From positions 806,001-870,000 of the forward strand of contig NZ_AP025492.1 of assembly GCF_024347515.1 (NCBI RefSeq): a DNA stretch of 64,000 bases. Reading direction: 5' to 3'. Shown in pieces: positions 1-10,426 of this stretch (position 1 is the first letter of the stretch; each line of letters begins with the position of its first letter). The stretch is from Vibrio gigantis. Its GTDB lineage: Bacteria; Pseudomonadota; Gammaproteobacteria; Enterobacterales; Vibrionaceae. The position numbers and the translations under genes are program-made. The notes under the pieces were generated by a model that saw only the letters and a program-made list of their open reading frames with translations, had not been told where the DNA came from and did no database searches.

Positions 1-39
1 CACCAGAGCGCTGATTACCAGAAGTAACTGTTAGATTAA

Positions 40-879
40 TTAGCGAGTTAGGGTGTGTTTTTTTATATAAGCTGACGGGTAACCCATTAGCTTAACTTGT
101 TCTAATTTCTCTTGAGTCAGAGCATAGTCATGAAATGGTCCAATCATTAGGCGGTAGTTGTCATCATTTGGCTGCAAGAACGTTGCTACTCCTAGCTTTT
201 CGCCTAGATCTTTAGCTAACTTCTCGGTTCTATCTTCATGAGGCGATGTCGCGACTTGAATAATAAATTGCGGTAAAGCGGCCTTTTTATTTGCGTCGGT
301 TGGCATAGCGACAGTAATGACTTCTATCTCAACATTTGCAGTGCCAGTTCTCAATACATCGAGCTTATAAGCTGCCGCATAACTAAGGTCAATGATTCGG
401 CCATCATGGAATGGACCGCGGTCATTGATACGAACAATCGTCGTTTTGTTATTGTCGGTATTCGTCACCTTTACATAGCTTGGAATTGGCAATGTTTTGT
501 GCGCTGCCGACATCGAATACATGTCGTAAATCTCGCCATTAGACGTTAAATGACCATGAAATTTCTTACCGTACCAAGAGGCTTTGCCCTTCTCTGTAAA
601 GCCTTCGGTCTTTTTTACGATCTTGTAGTCTTTGCCACGCAGTGTGTAATCCGTGTTACCACCTAAACTATAAGGTTCATACTGAGGATGAGCATCCTCT
701 AAATGCTCTACCGAGATCGGTGCGTCTGGTGCAATATCTGAATCAATATCGTAGCGTCCAGTTGGCTTCTGTGAAGAGCAACCATTGATTAAAATGGCTA
801 GCCCTAAGATAGAGACTATTTTTTTTATTGGCAGCTCATCAACCAAGGATGCTTTTTTGGAAAATGTTGTAATAGACAT
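40..879 (-). CDS. rlpA: RlpA-like septal ring lytic transglycosylase
   Basis: Outer-membrane lipoprotein that cleaves glycan strands lacking stem peptides at the septum. A hydrophobic segment ends in the lipobox-like INGC, which puts the lipidated Cys at about residue 34. A double-psi beta-barrel follows (about residues 98-188, with SWYG, RINDRGPF and the Asp-containing GRIIDLS typical of the family), then a C-terminal SPOR domain (about 205-279) that binds denuded peptidoglycan. The gene follows rodA by 3 bp and is the last gene of the rodA-mrdA elongation operon, its usual place in gammaproteobacteria. The first 11 or so residues before the hydrophobic segment may be over-called: a TTG twelve codons in would give a shorter signal peptide. 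Confidence 0.93.
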   Translation of the reverse strand: MSITTFSKKASLVDELPIKKIVSILGLAILINGCSSQKPTGRYDIDSDIAPDAPISVEHLEDAHPQYEPYSLGGNTDYTLRGKDYKIVKKTEGFTEKGKASWYGKKFHGHLTSNGEIYDMYSMSAAHKTLPIPSYVKVTNTDNNKTTIVRINDRGPFHDGRIIDLSYAAAYKLDVLRTGTANVEIEVITVAMPTDANKKAALPQFIIQVATSPHEDRTEKLAKDLGEKLGVATFLQPNDDNYRLMIGPFHDYALTQEKLEQVKLMGYPSAYIKKHTLTR

Positions 880-882
880 CGA

Positions 883-2004
883 TTAGGTCGCCTTTGAGAA
901 TGCTTTTCTGTGTGTATGGATCGACATTAAAATACCAAAACCTGCCATAAGGGTAACCATTGAAGTACCGCCATAGCTGACTAAAGGAAGAGGAACACCA
1001 ACCACAGGTAAAATGCCACTTACCATGCCAATATTTACAAAAATATAAACGAAGAAGCTCAGCACGATACTGCCGCCCATCATTCGACCGAATGCGGTTT
1101 GAGCTTGGCTCGCAAGCACTAAGCCACGTCCAATAATAAACAGGTAGATAGCAAGCAAAAATAGAATGCCTATCATGCCCCACTCTTCGGCAATTACTGC
1201 AAAAATGAAATCGGTATGGCGCTCTGGGATGAATTCTAGTTGAGACTGAGTACCTTGCAGCCAGCCTTTTCCGGATATACCACCAGAACCTATCGCAATC
1301 TTACTTTGAATGATGTGGTAGCCCGCACCTAATGGATCTGATTCAGGATCAAAAAGGGTTCTTACACGTACTTTTTGATATTCACGCATCAAGAAGAACC
1401 ACAAAATTGGAATAAACGCCCCGAGGGCTATTGCAGCACTGGCAATTATTTTCCAACTGATACCCGCTAGGAATATCACGAAGATACCTGATGCGGCGAT
1501 AAGGATAGACGTACCTAGGTCGGGTTGTTTTGCGATTAGAATCGTCGGTACAAACACCATCACTAGCGAGATGGCTAATGTTTGGAATGTCGGTGGTAGT
1601 GAACGCTTACCAATAAACCGTGCCAGCATCAAAGGCACTGCCAGTTTTAACAGCTCTGAGGGTTGGAATCGAACAAAGCCGAAGTTAAGCCAACGCTGTG
1701 CACCCTTAGATGCTTCACCAAAGAAGAGTACGCCTAGCAGTAGAATGACGCCACCAGCGAATAGCACGGGGGCTAAAGTTTCGTAGGTTCGTGGTGATAT
1801 TTGAGCTAAGAAGATCATTACACCCAAAGACAGTGCCATACGCATTGCCTGGCGATCCATCATCGCAAGGCTTTGGCCGCTTGCGCTATACATGATCAGT
1901 AGGGCAAAGCCCATTAAAACCAGAATGCCAAGCAATAGCGGCAGGTCGATATGCAGCCTTTCAAATAGGGCTCTATTTCGTCCAGTTGAAGGATCAAGTT
2001 TCAT
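883..2004 (-). CDS. rodA: RodA, SEDS peptidoglycan glycosyltransferase
   Basis: Polytopic inner-membrane SEDS protein that polymerises lipid II during rod elongation in complex with PBP2. The 373-residue length matches the family. About ten hydrophobic helices are visible, plus conserved stretches (AKQPDLGTS, the large loop with [12 protein letters not shown] and [19 protein letters not shown], and the C-terminal [10 protein letters not shown]). It overlaps the mrdA stop by one base (both meet at 2004), so the two are translationally coupled, which fits the obligate RodA-PBP2 pairing. Confidence 0.97.
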   Translation of the reverse strand: MKLDPSTGRNRALFERLHIDLPLLLGILVLMGFALLIMYSASGQSLAMMDRQAMRMALSLGVMIFLAQISPRTYETLAPVLFAGGVILLLGVLFFGEASKGAQRWLNFGFVRFQPSELLKLAVPLMLARFIGKRSLPPTFQTLAISLVMVFVPTILIAKQPDLGTSILIAASGIFVIFLAGISWKIIASAAIALGAFIPILWFFLMREYQKVRVRTLFDPESDPLGAGYHIIQSKIAIGSGGISGKGWLQGTQSQLEFIPERHTDFIFAVIAEEWGMIGILFLLAIYLFIIGRGLVLASQAQTAFGRMMGGSIVLSFFVYIFVNIGMVSGILPVVGVPLPLVSYGGTSMVTLMAGFGILMSIHTHRKAFSKAT

Positions 2005-3896
2005 TATTTAATTGGCTCACTTTGATAATCTTCTGCAAGGATAATATGGTCCAAAATTCTTCTTACTACTGGACCGCCGTTAGAAGAACCACCACCTGCG
2101 TTCTCTAGAACGATAGTTACGACGGCTTCAGGGTCTTCAAAAGGCGCGTAACCGGTAAAGAGGGCGTGATCGCGTAAGTGCTCTGCGATTTCATCTGCGT
2201 TGTACTCTTCATCTTCTTTCAAGCCGAATACCTGTGCGGTACCAGATTTACCAGCGGTTTGGTAAGACATCTTCTGGAATGAACGTCTTGCGGTGCCTTT
2301 CTTACCGTGGTTAGCTAGCCTCATACCTTCTTGCGCGATATTCCAATATTTCTTCTTCACCCCGGTTAGCGGTGGATAAGTTTCAATGTCCGACATGACT
2401 TGTTCGTCGAATGGGCGGCCGTTATCAATGGTTGCACGCAGCAGGTGAGGTGCCGTTACTTCGCCTTCATTCACCAAGACTGATGTGGCTTTTGCGATCT
2501 GCATTGGTGTTGCAGTCCAGTAGCCTTGACCAATGCCCACTGGGATGGTGTCACCTTGGTACCAAGGTACGCGGTGCCTTGCCATCTTCCAATCACGAGT
2601 TGGCATATTGGCTTTGCTTTCTTCATAAATATCGATACCCGTGTAGTCGCCAAATCCAAACATCATCATCCATTTGGATATGCGATCAATACCAAGGTCA
2701 TAAGCAATTTGGTAAAAGAAGGTATCTACTGACTCTTCAATCGCTTTCTCTATATCAACGACACCGTGTCCCCAACGTAACCAGTCACGGAATGGTCTTG
2801 TTTTTGAATTAGGGATCTTCCAATAACCTGGGTCATTACGCGTTGTATTCGGTGTAATCACACCTTCTTGCAGAGCTGCAACAGCAATGAAGGGTTTGAT
2901 CGTCGATGCTGGTGGATAAATACCTAGCGTTGCACGGTTAACCAAAGGGCGGTCTTTATCTTGAAGCAGGGCGTTATAACCTTTAGACGAAATGCCATGT
3001 ACGAACGCATTCGGGTCATAGCTCGGGCTTGAGACCATGGCTAACACGCCATTGTCTTTTGGGTCGAGAACGATGGCTGAACCACGGCGGCCATCAAGTA
3101 ACTTATGTACATATAGTTGTAGTTTGATATCCAAATTGAGCACGATATCTTTACCCGGAACCGAAGGCACAAACTTAAGCGTACGGATCACTCGTCCACG
3201 ACTGTTGACTTCGACTTCTTGATAGCCAGCGGTACCGTGCAACATGTCTTCGTAGTAGCGCTCAATGCCAAGCTTACCTATGTCGCGAGTAGCTTGGTAA
3301 TTGGCGTCTTTCTCTTCTCTTGCTAGGCGCTGCATATCACGGTCGTTGATGCGCGATACGTAGCCAATCACATGAGTCAGTACATCACCATAAGGGTAGA
3401 AACGTTTTAACGTACCTGTAACTTCAACACCTGGGAACTTATGTTGGTTTACAGAGAAAACTGCAACCTGTTCTTCGGTAAGCTGATTGAGAATAGGCAC
3501 TGACTTGAAGCGTCGTGAATTACGGCGATCACGATTAAAACGTTCGATACGTTCTGGTGGGATCTCGATTAGCGCTTGTAGACGGGCAAGCGTGTCATCC
3601 ATATCTTTGATTTTTTCGGGTATGATTTCTAGATTGAAAACCGGGCGGTTTTCGGCAAGAAGCACGCCGTTGCGATCGTAAATCAAACCACGGTTGGGTG
3701 CGATTGGAACGACCTTGATACGGTTGTCGTTAGAACGAGTTTTATAGTCTTGGTATTGATTGACCTGAATGTTGTACAGGTTAACAACCAACATCGACAT
3801 CATAACTATGATCCCCGCAAACGCAACAAAAGCACGACTAGTAAATAGTCGTGCTTCTGCTTTGTAATCACGGATTTGGCTACGTTTACGTAACAT
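2004..3896 (-). CDS. mrdA: Penicillin-binding protein 2 (MrdA), peptidoglycan transpeptidase
   Basis: Class B PBP that cross-links peptidoglycan during lateral wall growth. A short cytoplasmic tail and one membrane anchor (about residues 22-42) precede the PBP dimerisation domain and the transpeptidase domain. The catalytic motif STIK sits at 331-334, and the SVD and KSGTA motifs follow in order. The 630-residue length matches E. coli PBP2. It lies between rlmH (6 bp upstream) and rodA (1-bp overlap) in the same minus-strand operon. Confidence 0.97.
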   Translation of the reverse strand: MLRKRSQIRDYKAEARLFTSRAFVAFAGIIVMMSMLVVNLYNIQVNQYQDYKTRSNDNRIKVVPIAPNRGLIYDRNGVLLAENRPVFNLEIIPEKIKDMDDTLARLQALIEIPPERIERFNRDRRNSRRFKSVPILNQLTEEQVAVFSVNQHKFPGVEVTGTLKRFYPYGDVLTHVIGYVSRINDRDMQRLAREEKDANYQATRDIGKLGIERYYEDMLHGTAGYQEVEVNSRGRVIRTLKFVPSVPGKDIVLNLDIKLQLYVHKLLDGRRGSAIVLDPKDNGVLAMVSSPSYDPNAFVHGISSKGYNALLQDKDRPLVNRATLGIYPPASTIKPFIAVAALQEGVITPNTTRNDPGYWKIPNSKTRPFRDWLRWGHGVVDIEKAIEESVDTFFYQIAYDLGIDRISKWMMMFGFGDYTGIDIYEESKANMPTRDWKMARHRVPWYQGDTIPVGIGQGYWTATPMQIAKATSVLVNEGEVTAPHLLRATIDNGRPFDEQVMSDIETYPPLTGVKKKYWNIAQEGMRLANHGKKGTARRSFQKMSYQTAGKSGTAQVFGLKEDEEYNADEIAEHLRDHALFTGYAPFEDPEAVVTIVLENAGGGSSNGGPVVRRILDHIILAEDYQSEPIK

Positions 3897-3902
3897 TAAC
3901 GC

Positions 3903-4373
3903 TTATTCTCGATGATAAGGGTGGTTAGCAGTGATGCTCCAAGCTCGATACAAGCTTTCAGCCATGATAACGCGTACTAATGGGTGAGGGAGAGTAAGCG
4001 CAGACAGAGACCAACTTTGGTCCGCAGCCGCTTTACATGCAGGTGCTAATCCTTCAGGCCCGCCAATTAGGATAGAAACATCACGTCCATCCAACTTCCA
4101 GCTTTCCAATTGCTCAGCCAGTTGTGGTGTATCCCATTTTCTTCCTGGGATATCGAGCGTGACAATTCGGTTGCCTTTTGGCACCGCTGCCAGCATCGCT
4201 TCACCTTCTTTCTGAAGAATACGTGCAATATCGGCATTTTTACCGCGCTTTCCTGCAGTAATTTCAATGAGCTCTAACGGCATATCGTGAGGGAAGCGAC
4301 GTTTGTATTCTTGAAACCCTTCTTCAACCCACTTTGGCATTTTTGTGCCAACTGCGATTAACTGGATCTTCAA
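3903..4373 (-). CDS. rlmH: RlmH, 23S rRNA pseudouridine-1915 N3-methyltransferase
   Basis: SPOUT-family SAM-dependent methyltransferase that modifies pseudouridine 1915 in helix 69 of 23S rRNA on the assembled 70S ribosome. The 156-residue length is typical. The sequence holds the trefoil-knot motif LIGGPEG and the C-terminal [20 protein letters not shown] region that forms the active site. It starts 3 bp after rsfS and precedes mrdA, the standard rsfS-rlmH-mrdA order. Confidence 0.97.
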   Translation of the reverse strand: MKIQLIAVGTKMPKWVEEGFQEYKRRFPHDMPLELIEITAGKRGKNADIARILQKEGEAMLAAVPKGNRIVTLDIPGRKWDTPQLAEQLESWKLDGRDVSILIGGPEGLAPACKAAADQSWSLSALTLPHPLVRVIMAESLYRAWSITANHPYHRE

Positions 4374-4376
4374 AGC

Positions 4377-4694
4377 TTATCCCCAAAGTTTTTCTAGCTG
4401 GTACAGTTCACGATGTTCTTCTTGCATAACATGAAGCATGCTTGTGCCCATATCTAGAACAACCCATTCACCTTCTTGCTGGCCGTCCATGCCTAGTGGC
4501 TGCATACCTGCTTTACGCACTTCATCAGCAACGTGCTGTGCAATAGAAGCAACATGGCGCTTAGAGGTACCAGTACAAACAATCATGTAATCAGTAACGC
4601 TTGATTTGCCTTCTACATCGATAGTCACAATCGATTCTGCTTTCATGTCGTCGGCTTTGTCTGCAAGAAAATCTTTAAGTTCTTCACGTAACAC
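4377..4694 (-). CDS. rsfS: RsfS, ribosome silencing factor
   Basis: Small protein that binds L14 (uL14) on the 50S subunit and blocks subunit joining in starvation. All 105 residues fit the Iojap/RsfS family, with the conserved VCTGTSKRHV and GEWVVLDMG stretches and the C-terminal RELYQLEKLWG. It is the first gene after a 64-bp gap from holA, so transcription may restart here, though no clear promoter was picked out. Confidence 0.96.
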   Translation of the reverse strand: MLREELKDFLADKADDMKAESIVTIDVEGKSSVTDYMIVCTGTSKRHVASIAQHVADEVRKAGMQPLGMDGQQEGEWVVLDMGTSMLHVMQEEHRELYQLEKLWG

Positions 4695-4758
4695 GGGGTG
4701 TTCCTTTAATCTGAATTTAGCTTTTTAGGGGCTGTTGACCCTAGAATATACCACGCTT

Positions 4759-5787
4759 TTATGCGTGGAATGGTATTGAAGCTGAAGGGATACAAAACTC
4801 TACGCTTAACTGATGAATTAGTGGCCAAGGCGACTGCTCATATTGAGTTTTTGTCATCAATTCAGCTTGAGTGAGCAACGCGAACAAAGAGTGTAATTGA
4901 GAAATCGAAACTCTTGTTAGCGCGGCGTTATAAAGAGGCTTTTTTGATTGCCAGATGCGGTGTTTCTCGAAGACCTGACCAATCGGGAACTGTTTCATTT
5001 GTTGCTGCATTTGCAGCAGTAAGGCGAGTTCTCGCTGCACGCTACGCAGTAAAATAACAGGCTCAACACCCTCAGCTTCCAATTGTCTTAAAATTCGCTG
5101 CGCTCGATTCCCTTTACCCGCCAGTAAGGCGTCACTCCAGTGGAACGGCGTAAAGTGGTTATGGCGACTCAGCGATTCTTCTAAGCGCACTAAAGTGAGC
5201 TTTCCATCCGGGTATTGTAGCGCCAGTTTCTCTAGGCTCTGAGTCAATGCAAAAAGGTTGCCTTCGTGCCATTGTGCCAACATTTGAATCGCCTCAGGAT
5301 CTGGCGTTAAACCTATTTGACGGCAGCGAGCTTGGACAAATTGAGGTAATCGACTGACATCTGGCGTTAAGCAACTGACCCAGTGTCCTTGATTCGAGAG
5401 AGCCTTAAACCACTTAGCGTTTTCTTGAGCTTTAGTTAATTTAGTACCCACTAAGATCAACAAGATATCGCTGTGGATATGCTCGGAGATTGCGAGTAGC
5501 TCTTTTGCTATTGCGGCATTGACGCCTGACTCTGGCAGCTCCAGCTCGATGACTTGACGGCTAGAGAATAGGCTCAGTGCTTGAGTGCAGTCGTAGACTT
5601 GATTCCAGTCCAGACTGCTATCAATCGCAAAGCGGTGACGTTCTTCAAAGCCTTGCTGCTTTGCAGCCTTTTGAATCGCTTCTCGGCTCTCTTGCAACAG
5701 TAGAGGCTCGTTACCAAAAATGAGGTAAACATTACTCAACTGTTTAGCAAGTTGCTCTGATAAGCGGTCAGCAAAAATACGCATCAA
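4759..5787 (-). CDS. holA: DNA polymerase III delta subunit (HolA)
   Basis: Delta is the wrench of the clamp loader that opens the beta sliding clamp. The 342-residue length matches E. coli HolA. The N-terminal AAA+-like part contains VYLIFGNEPLL, and the C-terminal collar domain is recognisable. Two adjacent ATGs are possible; the second would shorten the protein by one residue. It lies 9 bp downstream of lptE, the usual lptE-holA pairing. Confidence 0.95.
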   Translation of the reverse strand: MMRIFADRLSEQLAKQLSNVYLIFGNEPLLLQESREAIQKAAKQQGFEERHRFAIDSSLDWNQVYDCTQALSLFSSRQVIELELPESGVNAAIAKELLAISEHIHSDILLILVGTKLTKAQENAKWFKALSNQGHWVSCLTPDVSRLPQFVQARCRQIGLTPDPEAIQMLAQWHEGNLFALTQSLEKLALQYPDGKLTLVRLEESLSRHNHFTPFHWSDALLAGKGNRAQRILRQLEAEGVEPVILLRSVQRELALLLQMQQQMKQFPIGQVFEKHRIWQSKKPLYNAALTRVSISQLHSLFALLTQAELMTKTQYEQSPWPLIHQLSVEFCIPSASIPFHA

Positions 5788-5796
5788 ATAAACCTA

Positions 5797-6450
5797 TTAC
5801 TCAGCCGATTCGCTAAGTGTTGGTTGCTCTTCTGAAGCCGGTACAATCTCAACGTCGTCAATTTCAACATTCTTGATGTTGTATTGCTTTTCAAGCTCTT
5901 TAACTTGAACGTTTTCTAATGACTCTAGATTCATGCTACCAGCGGCAATATTGGCTTTTAGTCGAGCCATCTGACGTAAGATTTGGCTTGTTGCCAACTT
6001 GCGCATCTCATCTTCAATCATGTCTCGTTCAACCGACTTCGCAAGTGCTGTCAGTGGGTTGTCTAGGTAACTGCGGGTTACGCTAGTTGAGAATGTCTTT
6101 GAGCCTAGGTCTGGGATCGTTACGCGATATGAAGCACGAAATGTCAGTTCTTTCTCTGCTGCACGAGTGTTTTGGTACAGAGACAGAGTTCGCTCACTAA
6201 CACTCTCACTAATAATATGCAGGTTAGGAGTATTCTCAGCCGGCGGCACAATTTCTACATCATTCATACGCAGTTGACCTTTCATCATACGTGTAAACGT
6301 ACTGTATTGGTCGTAACTGGTTACGGAGATCTTGTTGAGTTCTTCTGGTACGGAGTAATCACCACGCAGGTGGAAACCACACGCACTTAACAGGCTAACG
6401 GTTAAAACAACAACAGTAACTTTCAATGAAGATAGTGAAATCAGGCGCAT
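5797..6450 (-). CDS. lptE: LptE, LPS assembly outer-membrane lipoprotein
   Basis: Plug lipoprotein of the LptD-LptE translocon that inserts lipopolysaccharide into the outer leaflet. A signal peptide ends at LLSAC with lipidated Cys24, followed by the characteristic GFHLRG start of the mature protein. At 217 residues it is longer than E. coli LptE (about 193) because of an acidic C-terminal tail rich in Glu and Val. It is separated from leuS by 179 bp that contain two hairpins. Confidence 0.94.
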   Translation of the reverse strand: MRLISLSSLKVTVVVLTVSLLSACGFHLRGDYSVPEELNKISVTSYDQYSTFTRMMKGQLRMNDVEIVPPAENTPNLHIISESVSERTLSLYQNTRAAEKELTFRASYRVTIPDLGSKTFSTSVTRSYLDNPLTALAKSVERDMIEDEMRKLATSQILRQMARLKANIAAGSMNLESLENVQVKELEKQYNIKNVEIDDVEIVPASEEQPTLSESAE

Positions 6451-6478
6451 TATTTGATGGCTCTCATGAAGGTAGAAT

Positions 6479-6541
6479 ACTTATTTAAAGGCTTTAGTTC
6501 GTTTGAGTTTTTAGGCTCGAGTCTAAAGCGCTTAAATAAGT
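6479..6541 (-). other. Long imperfect inverted repeat between leuS and lptE
   Basis: ACTTATTTAA at 6479-6488 pairs with TTAAATAAGT at 6532-6541, with an inner CTTTAG/CTAAAG step. The second arm touches the neighbouring hairpin at 6540, so the two structures would compete in RNA. No protein gene was seen in this 179-bp gap. Confidence 0.5.
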
Positions 6542-6569
6542 AGACAGGGCAATTAGCTACCCTGTCTAC
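6540..6569 (-). terminator. Hairpin, likely leuS terminator or attenuator
   Basis: A perfect 10-bp stem (GTAGACAGGG / CCCTGTCTAC) with a 10-nt loop lies 61 bp beyond the leuS stop. On the minus strand it is followed by a short U-rich stretch (TTATTTAAG) rather than a strong U run, so read-through into lptE-holA is likely. Confidence 0.55.
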
Positions 6570-6629
6570 AGACTGCTTTTGATGAATTAAGTTCGTTAAT
6601 TCTTTAGCAATTGTACTGTGCGAACGAAA

Positions 6630-9206
6630 TTAGTTAGCCACGATGTTTAGAAGCTTACCTGGTACAAAGATAACTTTACGGATAGTTAAGCCATCTAGGA
6701 ACTTCTTAGCGTTCTCATCGTTCAGACCAAGCTCACGAACTTGCTCTTCTGTCGCGTCTGCAGCAACCGTTAGTTTCGCACGTAGCTTACCGTTGATCAT
6801 CACAACGATAGTCTTCTCGTCTTCAACCAGTGCTTTCTCGTCAAACGTTGGCCATGTTGCTGAGTCTACGTTTGATTCGCCAAGAGCAATCCACATTTCG
6901 TAAGAGATGTGTGGAGTCATTGGGTAAAGCATGCGTACTACCGCTTTTAGTGCTTCATCAAGGATTGCACGATCTTGTACAGATTCTTGAGGTGCTTTCG
7001 CCAACTTGTTCATCAGTTCCATGATTGCAGCGATAGCTGTGTTGAACGTTTGGCGACGGCCGATATCGTCCGTTACTTTCGCGATAGTCTTATGGATATC
7101 ACGACGAAGTGCTTTTTGGTCGCCAGATAGAGCAGAAGCGTCAACAGATTCAGCTGCACCTTTAGAAGAGTGAGCGTGAACCAATTTCCAAACACGCTTA
7201 AGGAAGCGGTTTGCGCCTTCAACGCCAGACTCTTGCCACTCAAGCGTCATGTCTGCAGGTGACGCAAACATCATGAATAGACGTACAGTATCAGCGCCGT
7301 ACTTATCTACCATCTCTTGTGGGTCGATGCCGTTGTTTTTAGACTTAGACATTTTGATCATGCCAGAGTGTTCAACATTGCGACCTTCGCTATCAACTGC
7401 TGATTCAATGCGACCTTTACCGTCACGCTCAACCGTTACGTCAGTCGGTGCGATCCACTCTTTAGTGCCTTTTTCGTTTTCGTGATAGAACGCGTCAGCC
7501 AAAACCATGCCTTGACATAGAAGCTGCTTGAACGGTTCGTCAGACGTCACATAACCAGCATCACGTAGAAGCTTGTGGAAGAAACGAGAGTAAAGCAAGT
7601 GCATACATGCGTGCTCGATACCACCAACGTATTGGTCAACTGGTAGCCAGTAGTTTGCTTTCTCTGGATCTAGGATGTCGTCAGCTTGTGGTGAACAGTA
7701 ACGTGCGTAGTACCAAGAAGATTCCATAAACGTATCGAATGTGTCTGTCTCACGTAGAGCAGGTTCACCGTTGAATGTTGTCTCAGCCCAAGACTTGTCA
7801 GCCTTGATTGGGCTCGTTACGCCATCCATAACTACGTCTTCTGGAAGAATAACAGGCAGTTGGTCTGCTGGTACTGGGTGAACTTCACCATCTTCAGTTG
7901 TTACCATTGGGATTGGCGCACCCCAGTAACGTTGACGAGATACACCCCAGTCACGTAGACGGAAGTTTACTGTTTTCTTACCTTTGCCTTCAGCTTCTAG
8001 CTTCGCAGCAATTGCGTCGAATGCTTCTTGGAAAGCAAGACCGTCGAACTCACCAGAGTCGAACAGTACACCTTTCTCAGTGTAAGCTGCTTCAGATACA
8101 TCTAACTCAGAACCGTCTTCAGGCTTGATTACTGGGATGATATCGATGCCGTACTTAGTTGCGAACTCGTAGTCACGTTGATCGTGAGCAGGAACCGCCA
8201 TTACCGCACCTGTGCCGTAATCCATAAGTACGAAGTTTGCTACGTATACAGGAACAACACGACCGTTAAGAGGGTGGATAGCCGTTAGGCCTGTATCCAT
8301 ACCTTTCTTTTCCATCGTTGCTAATTCAGCTTCAGCAACTTTAGTGTTACGACACTCTTCAACGAATGCAGCAAGCTCTGGGTTGTTTTGAGAAGCTTTC
8401 TCTGCAAGAGGGTGACCTGCAGCGATACCAACGTAAGAAACACCCATTAGTGTATCAGGACGAGTCGTGTACACTTCTAGTGGTGCTTCTTCGCCGTTAA
8501 CAGCGAAAGATAACTCAACACCTTCTGAGCGGCCAATCCAGTTGCGCTGCATGGTCTTAACCATTTCAGGCCAACCTTCAAGGTTGTCTAGGTCGTCTAG
8601 CAGCTCTTGAGCGTACTCAGTAATCTTAATGAACCACTGTGGAATCTTCTTTTGTTCTACTGGAGTGTCACAACGCCAGCAGCAACCGTCTTCTACTTGC
8701 TCGTTTGCTAGTACAGTTTGGTCGTTTGGACACCAGTTAACAGAAGAGGTCTTCTTGTACACTAGGCCTTTCTCGTAAAGCTTAGTGAAGAACTCTTGTT
8801 CCCAACGGTAGTACTCTGGAGTACACGTCGCGAATTCACGGTTCCAGTCGTAACCAAAGCCAAGAAGCTTAAGCTGGTTTTTCATGTACTCAATGTTTTC
8901 GTAAGTCCATGGTGCAGGCGCTGTGTTGTTTTTTACAGCCGCGTTTTCTGCTGGTAGGCCGAATGCATCCCAACCGATTGGTTGCATTACGTTTTTGCCT
9001 TGCAGACGTTGGAAACGAGATACCACATCACCGATGGTGTAGTTACGCACGTGACCCATGTGCAGTCGGCCACTTGGGTAAGGGAACATAGAAAGACAGT
9101 AGAACTTTTCTTTGTTTGGGTCTTCACTTACAACGAAAGTTTCGCTGTTATCCCAGTGTTGTTGAACCTTTTGTTCAATCTCTTGCGGGTTATATTGTTC
9201 TTGCAT
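6630..9206 (-). CDS. leuS: Leucyl-tRNA synthetase (LeuS)
   Basis: Class I aminoacyl-tRNA synthetase that charges tRNA-Leu. The 858-residue length matches the bacterial enzyme. The N-terminal Rossmann fold carries HMGH in [15 protein letters not shown], the CP1 editing domain ([21 protein letters not shown]) is complete, and KMSKS appears in the C-terminal half (about residue 620). The window's own array of nine tRNA-Leu(UAG) genes would supply its substrate. It is preceded on the minus strand by about 260 bp of non-coding DNA. Confidence 0.98.
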   Translation of the reverse strand: MQEQYNPQEIEQKVQQHWDNSETFVVSEDPNKEKFYCLSMFPYPSGRLHMGHVRNYTIGDVVSRFQRLQGKNVMQPIGWDAFGLPAENAAVKNNTAPAPWTYENIEYMKNQLKLLGFGYDWNREFATCTPEYYRWEQEFFTKLYEKGLVYKKTSSVNWCPNDQTVLANEQVEDGCCWRCDTPVEQKKIPQWFIKITEYAQELLDDLDNLEGWPEMVKTMQRNWIGRSEGVELSFAVNGEEAPLEVYTTRPDTLMGVSYVGIAAGHPLAEKASQNNPELAAFVEECRNTKVAEAELATMEKKGMDTGLTAIHPLNGRVVPVYVANFVLMDYGTGAVMAVPAHDQRDYEFATKYGIDIIPVIKPEDGSELDVSEAAYTEKGVLFDSGEFDGLAFQEAFDAIAAKLEAEGKGKKTVNFRLRDWGVSRQRYWGAPIPMVTTEDGEVHPVPADQLPVILPEDVVMDGVTSPIKADKSWAETTFNGEPALRETDTFDTFMESSWYYARYCSPQADDILDPEKANYWLPVDQYVGGIEHACMHLLYSRFFHKLLRDAGYVTSDEPFKQLLCQGMVLADAFYHENEKGTKEWIAPTDVTVERDGKGRIESAVDSEGRNVEHSGMIKMSKSKNNGIDPQEMVDKYGADTVRLFMMFASPADMTLEWQESGVEGANRFLKRVWKLVHAHSSKGAAESVDASALSGDQKALRRDIHKTIAKVTDDIGRRQTFNTAIAAIMELMNKLAKAPQESVQDRAILDEALKAVVRMLYPMTPHISYEMWIALGESNVDSATWPTFDEKALVEDEKTIVVMINGKLRAKLTVAADATEEQVRELGLNDENAKKFLDGLTIRKVIFVPGKLLNIVAN

Positions 9207-9302
9207 CGATGGTATCCGGTTATCTTGGAATTTGTGAGTTCGGTTAGAACAGAATCTTACAGATCGTCATAGAATACCTAAAGGAGCTGAGTACAACAAT
9301 AG

Positions 9303-9391
9303 TTATACCCTTCATACTTGCAGTTGCAGCGTGGTTGATTGCGTAAATTCAACCGAATTACTAAGGACAGCTATACTTAAGGGTATGAATT
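9303..9391. repeat. Vibrio-type intergenic repeat with inverted ends
   Basis: ATACCCTT (9305-9312) is repeated inverted as AAGGGTAT (9379-9386), with an inner GGTTGA/TCAACC pair. The text resembles a short dispersed intergenic repeat recalled from many Vibrio genomes. It lies in the divergent gap between leuS and the zinc-ribbon gene. Only one copy is recognisable in this window, so its repeat status rests on memory. Confidence 0.5.
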
Positions 9392-9472
9392 GCATTTGTT
9401 TGTTAGGGGCTGGTCATTCAACTGTGTGCCAGTTCATTCGGATAAAGGTTGGTTATCTTAAGGAGGTCGTTT

Positions 9473-9943
9473 ATGCCGAAGAAAAAAGCGCTCTATGAAG
9501 AAGTCGTAGAAGAGGTGATTGAAACACTGAAGCATAGTCCTGAAGAGCTCAACAACAAAATCGAAACCTCGGGCAAGTTTGCGAAAGCAGCTAATGATAT
9601 GACTAAAGATGAGCTTTCATTGATCTCAGCCTACGTGAAATCGGACTTAAAAGAGTTTTCTGAAAGCTATGAAGAAAGTAAAAGCGGTCCATTCTATTTG
9701 ATGATTACAGACTCTATTTGGCAAGGGCTTCTAGATATTACCGATCGCACTAAAGTGGAGTGGGTCGAGCTGTTTCAAGATCTAGAACACCAAGGCTTAT
9801 ATCAAGCCGGGGAAGTGATTGGGTTGGGTACGCTTGTCTGTGATGAGTGTGGTCATCAAACTGAATATAACCACCCAACTAATATCATCCCATGCATTAA
9901 ATGTGGCTCTAAAGGGTTTAGCCGCAAAGCTCTTAAGCCGTAA
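9473..9943 (+). CDS. YbeL-like zinc-ribbon protein (DUF1451)
   Basis: A 156-residue soluble protein of unknown function. The N-terminal two thirds is helical and charged, and the C-terminus carries two paired-cysteine motifs (CDEC and CIKC, about residues 122-146) that form a zinc ribbon. The ATG at 9473 is chosen because AAGGAGGT lies about 6 nt upstream; a TTG 24 bp further upstream lies before this ribosome site. E. coli ybeL sits in the same place next to leuS. It is convergent with lnt, and the IS element now lies between them. Confidence 0.88.
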   Translation: MPKKKALYEEVVEEVIETLKHSPEELNNKIETSGKFAKAANDMTKDELSLISAYVKSDLKEFSESYEESKSGPFYLMITDSIWQGLLDITDRTKVEWVELFQDLEHQGLYQAGEVIGLGTLVCDECGHQTEYNHPTNIIPCIKCGSKGFSRKALKP

Positions 9944-9983
9944 TATCCTTAACCATAGCGCTATCAACGTTAAACCGCAGTAA

Positions 9984-10013
9984 TAAAAAGGGTTGACCCA
10001 ATCAGTCAACCCT
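9984..10013 (-). terminator. Terminator of the lnt operon, displaced by the IS
   Basis: The stem AGGGTTGAC / GTCAACCCT (9989-9997 and 10005-10013) is followed on the minus strand by a U run (A run at 9984-9988). It has no T run on the plus strand, so it serves minus-strand transcription from lnt. The 1252-bp IS now separates it from the lnt stop codon. Confidence 0.8.
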
Positions 10014-10082
10014 CTGATCACCTTTCGTCGAATCTGATGTGACCCCATAAAAGTAGACACTTAATACAGAGCATTGAGTGTC

Positions 10083-10397
10083 ATGAAAGTAAAATCACAA
10101 AGACAATATACAGACGAATTTAAACGAGAAGCTGTTCAGCGATCTCTCGATTCTTCTGACACCGTTAAGTCAGTAGCACTATCCTTAGGAATATCGCCGG
10201 TGCTACTTTCGAAATGGAGATCTCAAATGACGTCGAAGAAGATTAATTCCCTCCCAATACCTAATCAAGGCCCCGAGAAATCCGTTGCTCAATTGGAAAG
10301 AGAGAACCGTCAATTGAAGAAGAAACTAGAGATGGCGGAGCTGGAGAATGATTTCTTAAAGGAAGCGAAGGCTTTCTTCGACAGCCAAAAAGAATAA
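10083..10397 (+). CDS. IS3-family transposase OrfA (helix-turn-helix)
   Basis: A 104-residue DNA-binding subunit. An N-terminal helix-turn-helix (YTDEFKREAVQ ... SVALSLGISPVLLSKWR) is followed by a leucine-zipper-like coiled coil (about residues 60-92). ATG 10083 is preferred to a TTG nine bases upstream. The end of the gene carries AAAAAG at 10387-10392. A -1 shift there would join OrfA to the orfB frame, whose open reading extends upstream of its GTG, giving the usual OrfAB transposase. Confidence 0.9.
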   Translation: MKVKSQRQYTDEFKREAVQRSLDSSDTVKSVALSLGISPVLLSKWRSQMTSKKINSLPIPNQGPEKSVAQLERENRQLKKKLEMAELENDFLKEAKAFFDSQKE

Positions 10398-10426
10398 GGT
10401 TCGAGTACATTCTAAAGAAAACCTGT

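Noticed and set aside
839-1183. 114-codon minus-strand frame over rlpA and rodA
   Set aside because: It overlaps rodA in another frame and has no homologous-looking content.
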